Notes under the pieces: model-generated
Database searches by the model: none
What the model was told of the DNA's origin: nothing
What the model saw: the letters and a program-made list of their open reading frames with translations, nothing else
Translations under genes and position numbers: made by a program
In this document: in pieces, positions 23,576 to 35,621 of the stretch
How the letters are laid out: each line of letters starts with the position of its first letter
Position numbering within the stretch: position 1 is the first letter of the stretch
Source of the DNA: Cyathus striatus
Lineage: Eukaryota; Basidiomycota; Agaricomycetes; Agaricales; Nidulariaceae
Direction: 5' to 3'
Assembly (NCBI GenBank): GCA_025738555.1
Contig: JAOVFP010000003.1
Span: forward strand, 4,774,001-4,838,000
Length of the DNA: 64,000 nt

Positions 23576-23803
23576 CATTAAACTGCTCTCAGCTCGTCTC
23601 GCAATTCGCTGCTGGCAAGAACAACGCCATGCCATCCAGCCAGCCCTTTGCTCCTCCCTCCCTGCGTCACAATGCTGACGACACCCACCCCATTGGCAAT
23701 AACGATGTAGATGCTTCGCCGTCCTGCCTCCTCCCTCCACTGTAATGCGACAACGATCTTTACAACATCGTATTACGTAATCAGTTTCATAGGAAGCCGT
23801 CAA

Positions 23804-23916
23804 GTCACGAGGAATAAAAAACTTGCAAACGAAATCCCTCGTGACCTAGATTTCGAAATCGCACTGGCCAAGTCACGAGGAATAAAAAACCTGCAAATGA
23901 GATCCCTCGTGACCTA
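23804..23916 (+). repeat. Two tandem units, each with inverted GTCACGAGG/CCTCGTGAC arms
   Basis: Units at about 23804 and 23874 (period 70) share GTCACGAGGAATAAAAAAC, then TGCAAA, then ATCCCTCGTGAC. Each 43-base core starts with GTCACGAGG and ends with its reverse complement, so each can fold as a hairpin or act as a two-sided binding site. Confidence 0.7.
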
Positions 23917-24099
23917 CAATATCATACTCGCTCATTTTCGACGTCGGCTTTCGTACGTCCCTCCCCCCTTCCCATTTATTCATACTAATAAAAATGTATA
24001 CAGTGCTCGTATTTTGAATGCTGTAACCTCCAACTACCCGACTTTCATGCGTTCGTAGATCACTGCGAGGAAGAGCATATTTCTCGCAGTCGGCCTCTT

Positions 24100-25335
24100 T
24101 ATGGCTCGGCTTCCGTAGGGAGCGTGAAGAGGCTGATGAAAGTGGTTTGTCCGACGACGCCGAGTTGAGTACTTCCCGTGCTTCGTCGGTGTGTTCGGCG
24201 TCCGGGCCTACGACGCCCACTTCGCCTACCTCTCCGTCTCTTACACCGACTACACCAGGCACACCAACTACGCCATTCAACTACCCACTCTTCCCCGCAC
24301 AAGAAAAACAACTGGCATATACACTTTTCAATCCAGCTATTTCGGTAGACTTGGACGTTGTATATCCGGAGCTGGCTAATGACGCGCCTACGTTTTTCTG
24401 TTATGGGTATGAGTATTATACAAGGAGTGTGAGGGGAGTCCGGTTTCGGTTTCGAGTGCAAGTGGGAGTGAGGGGGAGGGGGAGGAGAGTATGATGGCGG
24501 GGTGGGGGAGTGTGGATCCCGGTGCGGGTACGGAGGCATTGCCTATGGCATCGATGAACCCATCCCCATCCCCATCCCCATCCCCTCCATATACAATCAA
24601 GAAGCATAAACATCATCACAAAGAAAAATCCAACAAATCTAAATCCAAATTGTTCAAGTTCCATCATTCGCATCACCATTCAAATTTGCGTCATGGCGTG
24701 AAGAGGGCGGAAGGTCTTTCGGCGCTTGATACGCCTCGGGTGTTGGTTGGTTTGCAAGGAGGGAAAGGGAAGGGGGGAGGGAAGATAGGGAATGGGAATG
24801 GGAAGAGTGGGAAAGGGAAGAGGGAGAGAGCTTTTCGATGTCCTGTATATTCTTTTCTTTAGTATTGGGCATCGTGTGCTCATTACTTTCTCTTTCTTTT
24901 TGGTGTAGAATACAGGGTGTGCAAAGGTCCATTCTCTCCTCTCTCTACTCTACAGAAACTAATACTACGATAGATGTATTTGAATCCTAACGGACTCAGA
25001 TATCACCTTGAAAAAGAGACGTGTAAGATTGAAGGCAGGGAGGATATGGAGGAATCAGGACCAGGGTTGCCGTTTCCTTTCCCCCCTCCCACCTCCCCTG
25101 CCTTCCCCCCTCCGCAGCACCAGCACCAGCAGCAGAAGAGTGGTCCCACGTATACTCACAGTCACAGTCAGACTCAGACTCGAAATTCTCATGTCGTTGG
25201 ATCCGGAGGTTATACAAATAACTATTTTGGATCTGACGACGTGGATATGGATATGGATGTGGAGGTAGTAGAAGTGGGGTTTGATAGACTTGCTGTGTCT
25301 CCCCCTTCTTCGTATGTGAATGGGACGATGAGCCA
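24100..25335 (+). pseudogene. C2H2 zinc-finger (SFP1-like) captured or decayed gene
   Basis: Serine/threonine/proline-rich segments (SSVCSASGPTTPTSPTSPSL) lead to a basic His/Lys stretch (KKHKHHHKEKSNKSKSK), then the finger AFRCP-NTGCAK-MYLNPNGLRYHLEKETC. The finger is built across two introns (near 24844-24907 and 24926-24979) and has the Cx4CxnHx4C-type spacing of SFP1-like proteins (NPNGLRYHLE signature). A His/Gln/Ser-rich tail follows. Several frames are needed and 24490 has an interrupting stop unless spliced, so integrity is doubtful. The finger itself is convincing; the status is not. Confidence 0.55.
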
Positions 25336-25769
25336 GGCGGTGTTCAAGTACAACGTTCGCGTTCAATGCAATGCTCAATGCTCGCGTTCGTTGCGGCTCT
25401 CCTTTCCTCCCACACGATTGTCGCTGCTGTAAGTTTAAAGCTGCGATAGTTGCTTGCTGGCATTCTTACATAGATTTAGGACGTCGTTGATGCGACCATC
25501 CCCGGAACTCCCTTCAACTCCACCGTCGGTTGTTAGTTCTTGTTCCGTTTCTAAGATCCTCGCTGTGCTTGGCCAGGGCATATTTTTGCGTCTACGCTGT
25601 GGTTCAAGATCCTCTCAAGGCTATATCTCCGCTGAGCGCATTTCACGCAATGGATACACCCACTGGCAACATCACCGACATCTTTCGTTTTAACTATTCA
25701 CAGATGTTCGCCTTGGCTCCTTACCTCTTACCCAAACCCTCCGCTCCGAAGTCCCAGATTACTGGCTTG

Positions 25770-26390
25770 AAGCATACTCTCAGTACTCGCCTCGGGTTGC
25801 ATTCCATCTCTGGCACGGTCTCGCTCCCAACACTCGAAAAATGTACTGTGCTGGTCAAAAGTCCTTTATCTCCTTCATCCGCTTACGCCCTTCCCTCCAC
25901 AGTCAGCCCAGGCAGTTCCTCCCTGCCTCACTTGGCGACTGCGCATTACAGCGTAAAACAATTAAAGCCTACCCCAGCAGCGTTTGTTCCCCCCACGTCG
26001 ACGCTGTTACGCAGTATCAAATGATACTATGGCGAACATGCCCAGGCCCCAAAGCTTCCCATTACACTCTCTATCCTCCAGGGGGCGGACATTCTTGTTC
26101 AATAGTTGCTTAAGTAGTCTTCAGTTCAAGCTCCCTTTCCTTTGTGTTCTCTTCTCGATCTCATGTATAGCTTGATAGCCCTAGACTTTGAGCCTTGCTT
26201 TTTATCCCACCCTTCCACTCACCCACTTTCTTTACCTTTCTTTCAACTTTACTCTCCTATTGCATTCGCATTATCACTTTGTTATCAAGTACTTGTATGC
26301 CTTCATCTTTTCCGGCTTGAGCTTCGGCCCCTTTGAGTTATTTACTTCAATGCGGTCCGAGTGAGAGAGCTAGGGTGACTGAATAGATCT
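25770..26390 (+). mobile_element. Tyrosine-recombinase element relic 1
   Basis: The frame near 25810 reads WHGLAPNTRKMYCAGQKSFI, then FIRLRPSLHSQPRQFLPAS and RKTIKAYPSSVCSPHVD. This is the N-terminal core-binding part of a Crypton-like tyrosine recombinase. The catalytic half is missing. Bases 26305-26388 (CTTGAGCTTCGGCCCCTT ... GCTAGGGTGAC) match, inverted, the 3' end of relic 2 near 39735-39810, giving the right boundary. Confidence 0.65.
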
Positions 26391-26627
26391 ATTCATATGC
26401 AATCTCACTGCTTCCCCTTGTCCTCATCTCTCTTATCATCCATGAGCGAGCCATCCTGCCGCTTGCTGGCCTTATTTTACTTATTAATTCTTTTAATCTT
26501 TGAATAGAGTAAGGGCCTGGCATTGTGGGAAAAAAACCAATGAACAAATTAGACCATAATTTGCGCATGCTTAGATCTCACCTTTTAGCATTCCCTGAGG
26601 CCTTCACCCTTCAATTTCCTGCTGCAT

Positions 26628-29600
26628 ATGGCACATTCTTCTACTTTGCGCACCTTGATACCATTTTCTACATCAGCACTTGTACAAAAGCAGCCTATAT
26701 ATGAGCGCCTTGCTGATGACAGCATATTTCAGGTTTCCTTTATTCAGTTTTCATTTTATAAGCGTGCTTATCCATATTCTTTGCAGCCTTTGCTTAGATG
26801 CCTTGATAGCTTTGATGCAGGAATTGCACTCATGGCACATTGGGGCGTTTACAAGCCTTCTGACATCCTTCTTGATGAAGGTGCTGAACATATGCCCAAG
26901 GTCGCCCTGCTCAGAGGTAAAACTGGAAAGTTGCCTCCCTCCCTGATGGAGCCCCTTTGCACCTACATTACTGCATGTAAGACAGCAGATGTCCTTATAA
27001 GTCTGAAAGGAGAAGCTCCAATTGAAATGGAGGGCGTACTGCACCACAAGAATCAGAATGTCTTGGTGGGGGAGCAAGCTGTGAGTAATTCACCAATTCC
27101 TTCATTCTCCTGCAACTAAGCCATCTTTTGCATAGAATTTGGAGGGGCTCTCCAACCTTCAAGATCTTCTGCTTGGATTTATTTCAGATGGGGATAGCAT
27201 CTCCAAGCTCATCAGCAACAGGCTCGCTTTAGAGGAGGCTGATATATCTGTAAGGCTGGCGGATGAAATTGCTGCAATGAAAGGTGGAAAGAACGCTATT
27301 ACCATAGTCAAAAACTTGGCCACCATATCGTTTTGCCTTATAGCAATGATAAAGGCGTGTATATTTAAAAATCTGCTTTTATTTACTTTCTTAGCGACCT
27401 TATTTTAGGGGGAGGGGCATTTAGAAGTCCCAAAAGACTTTAGGGACCTTGGACTAACAGAAGATATACAGGCAATGGAGAACATTGGCCAATTATATGT
27501 CAATGCCACTAGGTTAAAGAATGTGGATTCTCTGCTGTCCAATGTTAAAGAATTACGACATGCGCTCCAGCTTACCGCCCTTATTTCTCCCCTTCTTGCC
27601 ATTTTCCCAAAGGACCTTACAAAAAAGCAGCTTTGCTTTGAAGAAACGATTCTAGTATGTACATATATCCCTATAACTATCTATTGCATTAACTATAGTT
27701 TTACCTCAGAATATGAAGCTAATTGGGAACCAGCGGCCACCCTTGGTTAAAATGTTGGAAGATGATATCTGGTTGGGTATTTTTGGCATAGTTGAAGGGA
27801 AAAGCACTGCATTTGGTGCATTTTTGGACCTCCACACCAAGTGGAAGGATTATATTCAAATTAATACGCTGGACGAAAGCCAGATAAGATATTTTTCTAG
27901 GAGTGAGCATTTTTCTTATCCATCTTTTCACACTTTTTGAGATTCCTTTAGAAGATGTGGTTTATTTTTCTAGGAGTGCGCATTTCTCTTATGCCTTTTC
28001 ACACTCATTGAGGTTATTTTAGAAAATGTGACTAAATATGGTGCCTCTATGTCCATATTTACGGCATATCCAGTCTTGCCAGCTCCCGCCAGCTGGACTC
28101 TTCCAGCAGCAGCAGCTGAGCATTTTTCAGCTGGCTGGGGCACAAATGAAGGGGGTGAAGGTGCAGATGAGGGCAGCGCCAGTGAGGATGAGGATTCAAC
28201 GGTACCAGCCTGGAAAGCATCTCAAAGACAATCAGAGAGAGTTCAAAAAAGAGCACCCCTGCCGTCCAAAGCTACTGTGGCTTACAAGCCACAAAAATCA
28301 AAGCCAAAGCCCAGGCTCAACCCTACCAAGTCAAAGAGAGCTGCGCCTCTGGGGCAAGGCCACCTAGAGTTTCAATCAGACGAATTTCTCAAATACTCTG
28401 ACCTTCTAGATAAGAATGCTCTTGAGCGCCAGGAGATTGAAGATGAACTTGCAGCTATGCTAGAGGCTTTGAAAGTGAGACCTTGCTTCTACGCATTCTT
28501 TCTTACCCTGTAACCCATCCTCATTACATGCGTCTAGGATCGCGAATCATCTGAAGTAAAGCCACCTTTGACCTTGGATTTTATGACTGAGGTAAGCTAT
28601 CTTTACAGGAATTTGATTGGGAGTTATATCACTTTTCCATTGGTTTAGAAGTACTCGGACTTACAGAATGATGAGCTGGTCCTATGGAATGCTAGCGGGT
28701 CCTCTCATTCCTATAAGCTGTCTTCTCATGTAAGCTTCTTACCTTACGTATATTTCAAGCTATCATTCAATTCTTGCCCTATCCTCCTAGACTGAAGAAG
28801 ATCACAAATCTTGGCTGCTCATATATGAGTCAGCAAATAAATTTTATTCTGATGTTAAAGGCAGTGGCGTCTATAGGCCGCTGTTTGTGGATGATCCTCC
28901 TAACTCCCTGCTACGTCATGTTCTACAGAAAGATTTTGATAACATGTCTAATCAGGAGGTACAGGCCATGCTGCAGGCTCAGAATATCATAGTTGAGGGC
29001 AGCAAAGAGAATGCAGTAAATTTTAATGAAGCTGGTCTAGAGTCTTTAGGATGGGACCTAAATGATCCTGTTGACATTCAAGGTATGCCCCAAACCCAAT
29101 AGGCTTATATGGTCCACTAAAATAAGTACAGATCAGTCAATTGAGGTTTCTGAAGATGATGGGGATTTTCAATCTCGTGTTAGGACTGGGTCCCTTATGG
29201 ACCTATTAAAGTCATCAGCTGCTCCGCCAGGCAAAAAGAAAAGCCTGAACGGCCTTTCTTTTTCTGCACCCCATGCAGCAGTAGAGCCAAGCTCATATGC
29301 TAGTGATGTTCGCGCAGCAACTAGAACCAAATGGGAGCTTTACTGCACTCCCAACCTGCCTACTGCAGACATTCGGTTTGGTCTTGCAGCCACTGAAGGA
29401 GCAAGTCATTTTTGGCATATAGATAGCCGAGGAGATGGAACTATGGTACGTGTAGCTGCTGGGCTGAAGCTGTGGGTAGTTGCAGAGCCCCATGATCCTG
29501 ATCTTCTCTCATCCACTACGGTTTGGACTGATCCAAACTTTGGAGTTAGACGTCTTGATCATTCCAAATGGAAAATTGAGATGGTACTTTTGAAACCAGG

Positions 29601-30824
29601 CGACACTCTGTAAGTTTCTTAAAAAATGCAATTTATTTATAATACTCAGTTTTGCTTAGCCTTATGAGGCCCTGCACTCCACATGCTGTATACACGTTTG
29701 AGGATGCCATTTGTCATGGTGGCCATTATATACCCATATCCTGCATTTCAAGAGTGGTGTGCGGATCCATTCACAGCTTTTTTGCTGGATATGTTATTAC
29801 CAATGCAGATAGCCCTTCCTTTCAATCTCGCATGAACCTAATAGCTTGTTTTCTGTACAAAACTTTAGGGAGCGGCAATATACAAGCCCAAGGTGAGAAC
29901 TCTTAGCTCAGCTGCTGAAATGATAATTCATTTGCCTTAAAGACAAAGGCCACCTTCTGAATATTAGGACAGAGTCTGGACTCAAAGACCTTATGTTCTT
30001 TGCATGCTATATAGAGCTGCAGAATGCTCTTTGCCCTACAAGCTACCTGCCTACAAACGATCAAGTTCTGATTGACAAGCTTGTATACAATGGGTTAGGG
30101 TCTGGAAATGAATCGCCTGAAGAGGAAGCGCTAATGAGGCATGACGTATCCCTCATGAACCATGACATGCGGATGCAAAACATCTGTAGCCGAAGCAGAA
30201 TGGAGATTCTACTTCGTAAAATTAGTAAAAGATTTTCAATTCTCTTTGAGGGTGAAACTGAAGCTCAGGACCCATGGGACGCACTTTTTATACCAATGCT
30301 TGCCTGGCTAATCCACTCCCTTAACTTCTACAACCTTGGCTCTTTAGGTCTAAGAGAGTCTGTCGGTGCTATTGGGAATGCCTTTACAGCTCTCTTTGAG
30401 CGCCAGCTGGAATGGACATCAGAGCGCTGGCCTGAGCTCCAAGCTGAAGTAGACCATCTGGAAAGAAAAGGGATAGTAGCGCAAAATTTGGTGTGGAGTG
30501 TGCCAAAATTTGAGGTATGCGTGAATGACCCAAATATGGGATCTAAGCAAGGTGCCTTCTTTTTCAATTCCTTTTGGTCTATATTAATATTTTTTATTTC
30601 TTTAAGATTCTACTAAAGAACTTGGAGAAGAGCCCTTAGATCTTTATAGACATGGGAGGAGAGCTGGTGATTTGCTCTATATATCAGTATATACTGCAAA
30701 GCCATCCAAGCGACCCTCTCCTAACGAAATTGCTTCACAGAAAGGTAAGAAAACTTTGAATCTTACTAGTGGAAATTAAATTATTCTTTATTCAGATTCT
30801 GCAAAGCGCTCCAGACAAAGTTGA
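26628..30824 (+). CDS. JmjC-domain (cupin 2OG-Fe(II)) protein
   Basis: Fourteen exons join without a frame break to 1,141 residues: 26628-26732, 26787-27080, 27136-27356, 27408-27654, 27710-27902, 28023-28474, 28538-28591, 28649-28729, 28791-29082, 29132-29609, 29660-29892, 29943-30551, 30607-30744, 30796-30824. A basic Lys/Pro-rich segment with PSKATVAYKPQKSKPKPRL lies near its middle. The JmjC-like part reads ASHFWHIDSRGDGTMV, LKLWVVAEP, VLLKPGDTLLMRPCTPHAVY and ICHGGHY. H742, D744 and H814 fit the iron-binding H-x-D...H triad. Such proteins demethylate histones or act as related hydroxylases; the substrate here is unknown. The start is uncertain because an ATG-initiated open frame (26540) precedes it in another frame. 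The gene is convergent with the 1,103-residue gene, and its stop lies in a tandem duplication. Confidence 0.82.
27891..28035 (+). repeat. ~74-base tandem duplication over an intron/exon edge of the JmjC gene
   Basis: TTTTTCTAGGAGTG(A/C)GCATTT ... CTTTTCACAC ... TTTAGAA(G/A)ATGTG occurs twice, starting near 27891 and 27965. It carries both the donor of exon 5 and the acceptor of exon 6, so each unit holds a splice donor and acceptor. The intron used spans the whole first spacer (27903-28022). Confidence 0.65.
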
Positions 30825-30970
30825 TGATCTGCAATAGGTAGATAAAGTAAAGATATGCCCTCAATTAGTAGAAAGAGAAAAAGACTGGCGCTCCAGACAA
30901 AGTTGATGATCTGTAATAGGTAGATAAAGTAAAGATACACCATCAATTAGTAGAAAGAGAAAAAGGCTGA
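30806..30970 (+). repeat. 82-base tandem duplication at the 3' end of the JmjC gene
   Basis: GCGCTCCAGACAAAGTTGAT starts at 30806 and again at 30888; the unit continues through GGTAGATAAAGTAAAGATA and AATTAGTAGAAAGAGAAAAA in both. The two units differ at a few bases. The first unit contains the JmjC stop codon (30822-30824). Confidence 0.85.
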
Positions 30971-31194
30971 GCGTTCCATATCATCTGTGAGATCTACTGA
31001 AATAATATTATCACTTCCACCTGTTGGGTCAAAGTCATCAAAACTATTACCGCTATTAAGAGGCCTTCCAACTCTGTGACATAACTAGCAGCAGGCCAAA
31101 ATACTTTATTACAAGAATTGTTTGAAGGTTTCCAACTGAACAAGAAATTTTACAGGATAGTAAGTGTCTAGATGAGCATTCGTATGCCATCTAT

Positions 31195-34100
31195 CTATCC
31201 AACATCTTCCCTGCCAATGAGCCTGGGCTTACCGGCTTCATCACACTTAGAATGATTGTTGCTCTCAGCCATATTTTGATTCCAATGATTATGGAACCCT
31301 TGCCATGCTGCCGGACCTGAACCTGGACCATGAGAATAGAATGGATGCGGAGGGTAAATCATATTTGAATTCAGCCCTGGCCCATGGCTATTATAGCTAG
31401 CCGATGAGTAGCCTGGTCCAGGTACTGCATAACCGTATCCAGAAAATGACCCTGGAGTGGGGGGTGGGGCGGGGAGATAATGAGGCGGATAACCACCGCC
31501 CTGATAAGGGAGCGGCCCATATCCAGCAGATGGAATGCCCCACATTAATGGAGTGCTGTAGCTAGGTCCTTCAACCTTCACCCCTACTGCATTCTCAACC
31601 GGCGCACTAGCAGGCTGTGTGTTCAGAGGAGGTGCATTCAGAGGAGCAGAAGGTAGAGAGATGGAAGGTAGCTTTGGTTGGGGTTGCATAGCATCTGATC
31701 CCAATGATGAAAACGTAGGAGAGGCAATGGCATCCTGGGAAGTGCCTTCCAAAAGAGCACCTCCAGCATCCAGAGGCAACGGTTGAGATGGCGGAGATCT
31801 GGATTCTGCGACGCAATTCAATGAAGGATGAATTGATCTCTGCTGAAGGCTCATATGGGTTGAAGAAGACTCCCTATATGGTGCTCTCTCGACCTCAGAT
31901 GAAGACACTTGAGAAGATGTCGGCTGCTGAACCAATTGTGGCACGTGAGGGTGATTGGGGGCTAAATCTTCTAAAGAATATGCCGGTTTATCCTTTGACG
32001 CTGACACAGCCGTCTGGTTGCTATCAGAAACATTATCATGCACCCTTGGACGTTTTACAGCAAGTGGCTTTTCTGTAGGCTCCCGTGTTGCAGAAGGGCG
32101 CTTTGATAGGCTGAATTCTTTCTCATCATGCTGTGATAGGGCTCCTGCATTACCGGTGAAGCCCTGATGGTCTTGACCATCTGAGCTTTTGGGATGAAAG
32201 GGAGTGACCGATAAAGCCCCTGCATTACCGGTAAAGCCCTGATGGTCAAGACCATCTGAGCATTTGGGATGAAGGGGAGGGACAGTGGCACCAGTGAGCT
32301 GCAGCATTGATGGAGCACGTGAAGATGTCGGCACATCAGAGGTTGAGCTATGCTTGGCTCCTGCATTACCGGTGAAGCCCTGATGGTCAAGACCATCTGG
32401 GCGTTTGGGATGAAAGGGAGGGACGGTGGCACCAGTGAGCTGCAACATTGACAGAGCATGAGAAGATGTTGGCACATCAGAGGTTGAGCTATGCTTGGCT
32501 CCTGCATTACCGGTGAAGCCCTGATGGTCAAGACCATCTGAGCGTTTGGGATGAAAGGGAGCGACGGTGGCACCAGTGAGCTGCAACGTCGACGGAGCAC
32601 GAGAAGATGCCGGCACATCAGAGGTTGAGCTATGCCTTGAAACTTCGGGTGATGACCTGTCGACACTTTTGCCTTTGGAATCTGATTTGTTTTTATCCAG
32701 AGCTTCATTGACATTCTCGGCTCTCCCCCCGGCGGCCTGGATTTGAGTTTGCGAGTTGACGTTGGATTTCACAGTGGGATGCTGTCCAGATTTTACCGAT
32801 TTTTCAAGTCGGGGGAATGATGGGTTTAGTTCTACAGCTAGAACCTCTTGTACGTCACCCGTTTCATAAAAGCAGCGAATCTTTCCAGTAAGAGGGTTGA
32901 CATCGCTCAGTATAATCGGCTCATCTTTTTCTTAAAACAGAAATATGTTAGAAACACAGCGTAAGGCACGGCATCATGCCATACTCACTGTTTGATTTCA
33001 CAAGCCTCAGGCCATTGCCTGCTTTAATGCGTGCGCAAAAGAGTGAAGCTTCACTTCCTGACATGTCTTTTATACCACGCGATCTAGAGTTGGCAGTTCT
33101 CTTTTCACCAGGTAAAGGAACTTTATATGGCCAATTTAAGCAGCGCAAGTCATGAGCAACTAATGTAGACCGCAGCCGCTGCCATCGCAGCTGAACACCA
33201 ATCTTGACGCCAGCCATTTCTATCAGGAAATTACGATCATGAGTGATGCTAATAGTATAGGGTAAAAATACTTACCAAGTACTTTGAGCATATGCTCTTT
33301 GATGATAGATTTATTCTTCGAATCAGCAGCCACTAGTGGCCCAGACTCGCTGTCAGATCTTTCGTCACCATGATCTGCCAGAATATCAGGGAGCTTGAGC
33401 TTGTCAATACTGGGTGATGGTGCCGAAATTAATTCCGGTCTTCGTGCAGCGTATTCTTTCTGGAAGTCTTTCGCCATGAATTCACTGTCGCAGAGTCAGC
33501 CATTTCTTGTGGTGGAAAAATGTAAATTAGAGGGGGCATACCATACGTGTGTTTTCAGCAAAGCAAGCAGTTCATTATCCTGTATATGCATTCTATTTTG
33601 AAAAAACTAAACCGTTGATTATTAGAATTATTAGCAAACATAGCTAGCTTGAGAAAATACGCACTCCTTCGGCAGCTGTGCTGCTAATCATACAAAAAAG
33701 ATGTCCATCGTCAAGGACATCGGATCCAACAATACAATGGATACTTTCAAATCCATTATATGCACCCTTTGCCATCTATATTAACGGTTAATAAGACACA
33801 TGCATATAAAGGTAAATGAAGCAGCACTTACGGTCTGCCGCAACTGGCTTTGGTATTCAAGGAACTTTTTTTCTCGCTGGTGCAGAGTGGTGTTCCCATA
33901 CTGATCGAGCTTCGTAAGTTGAACAAGCATCTCTATAATCTTTTTATAATCTGGATATGCCTCCTTGAATGATATCCAACAGTCAGAAGCTAATAAATAA
34001 CCGAATAAGAGATGTGGAACTGCTAATAAGACATTGAAATAAACATACCTTTGGCACTATTGTTGCCAACTCGCTCCTGCTCACTCTTGCTGAACTGCGA

Positions 34101-34850
34101 GTTCGTGTTAAACACAAACTGATATGTGTTCCAGGCGTTTCCATCACTGCGACGTGAGAGCACATTTGGCCCGTATGAAAGAATTTGCTGTCGGGGAATT
34201 CCTAGCTCCTCAACTGCCACAGAAACAAGATCTTCCATTTCTGAATAAAGGCGGTTAATGCGTTCAATCGTTTCACTAGTGTGGCGACCCCGCTTTGGAG
34301 AAGGTCCAGGAGCTCTTGGTGTTAGCGCATTTGCAATGCAAGTCGTAATATCCTCTGGCCCATTTTTCGTTGACTCGCCTACCAGAAAATTGGGAGAGAG
34401 CATGCCATTGCCAGTGTATGCAAAAGGTATAGTGAATTTCATTTGTTGGCTTTGAGGGCCTCGAGTGGGCGTCAGATTGTCATTTGGACCTAGAGTAGCA
34501 TCAAAAACATCCAAATGACGAAAGGAAGGTATGATGGCAGGCTGTGATTGGTTCAAAGTAAAGGGAGATGCTGAGGAGTCATGTAAATGTGGCAAAATTT
34601 CACTTGGAGGAGTTAGCTGATGCGAAGACTCCATGCAGGCGCTCTCCAACTCCTTTTCCGTAACACCTGGTCCTAGAAATTGCTCTATATTATTTTTTGA
34701 ATTGTGGACTGCCTTAACTGCACCATAATCAAGTCGCCGACTGGCAGCTTCCTGGGCTTCAGGAGGAGCTTTTGGTGTGAGTGGAATTTTATTCCGTAGG
34801 TTGTAGAGAGAACCAGGTGGTCTAAGTGGTGTGAAGGGAGCATCTGCCAT
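31195..34850 (-). CDS. Unknown 1,103-residue element protein with tandem repeats
   Basis: Seven exons (34049-34850, 33832-33989, 33665-33775, 33542-33606, 33276-33484, 32989-33219, 31195-32930) join in frame from ATG 34850 (MADAPFTPLRPPGSLYNLRN). The central part reads SDGNAWNTYQFVF, then SDCWISFKEAYPDYKKI and KKFLEYQSQLRQ, helical and possibly DNA-binding. A conserved-looking segment has IHCIVGSDVLDDGHLFCMIS. The C-terminal third is disordered: four repeats around DHQGFTGNAGA, then Pro/Ser/Gly-rich sequence with YSHGPGSGPAAWQGFHNHW. I do not recognise a family. The NAWNTYQ...CWISFKEAYP arrangement recalls proteins often found with basidiomycete transposons, but this is only a memory-level resemblance. 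The upstream region (34851-35621) is shared with the divergent 153-residue gene and may hold both promoters. Confidence 0.75.
32130..32640 (-). repeat. Coding tandem repeats in the 1,103-residue gene
   Basis: Full units of 147 bases (49 residues) begin near 32600, 32455 and 32305, and shorter units follow near 32215 and 32155. Each includes LTGATV, PFHPK, DGLDHQGFTGNAGA and HSSTSDVP. Near-identity at DNA level indicates recent expansion or conversion. Confidence 0.8.
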
Positions 34851-35621
34851 AGGATGTGATAAACGCGAGTCAACGGTACAGGAGAGAGATGTAACGATAT
34901 GATAAAGGCGCAAGTAGAGAGATAGAAATAGATTGGGTAGAGAAATGAGAAGCGACAAGAAGCGACAGAAAAAAAAAAGGATACCTCAGACATCCGAGAA
35001 AAAAACTCGCTTCTCAACATTGTAGGTAATATGCGAAGGGCGCAGCAATGGGTACCGCCCTGTTTGGTGTGCGCAGCGGAGCTGGTCAAATCTGTTATAA
35101 GAGTTACTAAAAGTATTACCAAAAACTAAGCAGAGCATCCAGAACTTAAGGTTGAAATCCTCAGATGTTTCAAAACATCAGAGTTTAGGTAGCAACCCTG
35201 ATTCTTTGCTTCGACAACATAACCGAGAATTTACCAGTAGAAACTAAGATTTGTTTTGCTTTGTAAAACAAGGATGAGAAATGGCCGGATATTACAATTT
35301 GTATATTCACGTTGAGATATGGAAGAAAAAGCATCTGTCCAGGCTTCGTTTTAAGAGCAGCCGCAAAGTTAGAAAAATGGATCTCAGCCAGACATCTTAA
35401 TAAACTCACCGCTTTTAGGTGCAGAGTCGAATAAGATTTTGTATGCTCATCTGTATATGAGGTGGCACGCAGTGTGAAGCATTGAAGATTTGGGGGTCAA
35501 GCGAGCCGACTTGCAAGCTGCAACTCATATTTTATTTTGAATCCTTGAGCATCGTTGTTAAGGTACGCGGTCCTAAGATTTCTCGGCTATTAATATCTGA
35601 AATCCTCCGCTTCGTCAGATT

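Noticed and set aside
24388..25378. Minus-strand frames opposite the zinc-finger relic
   Set aside because: Low-complexity shadows; the finger motif with correct spacing is on the plus strand.
29293..29493. Minus-strand frame opposite the JmjC core
   Set aside because: Shadow of the H-x-D region.
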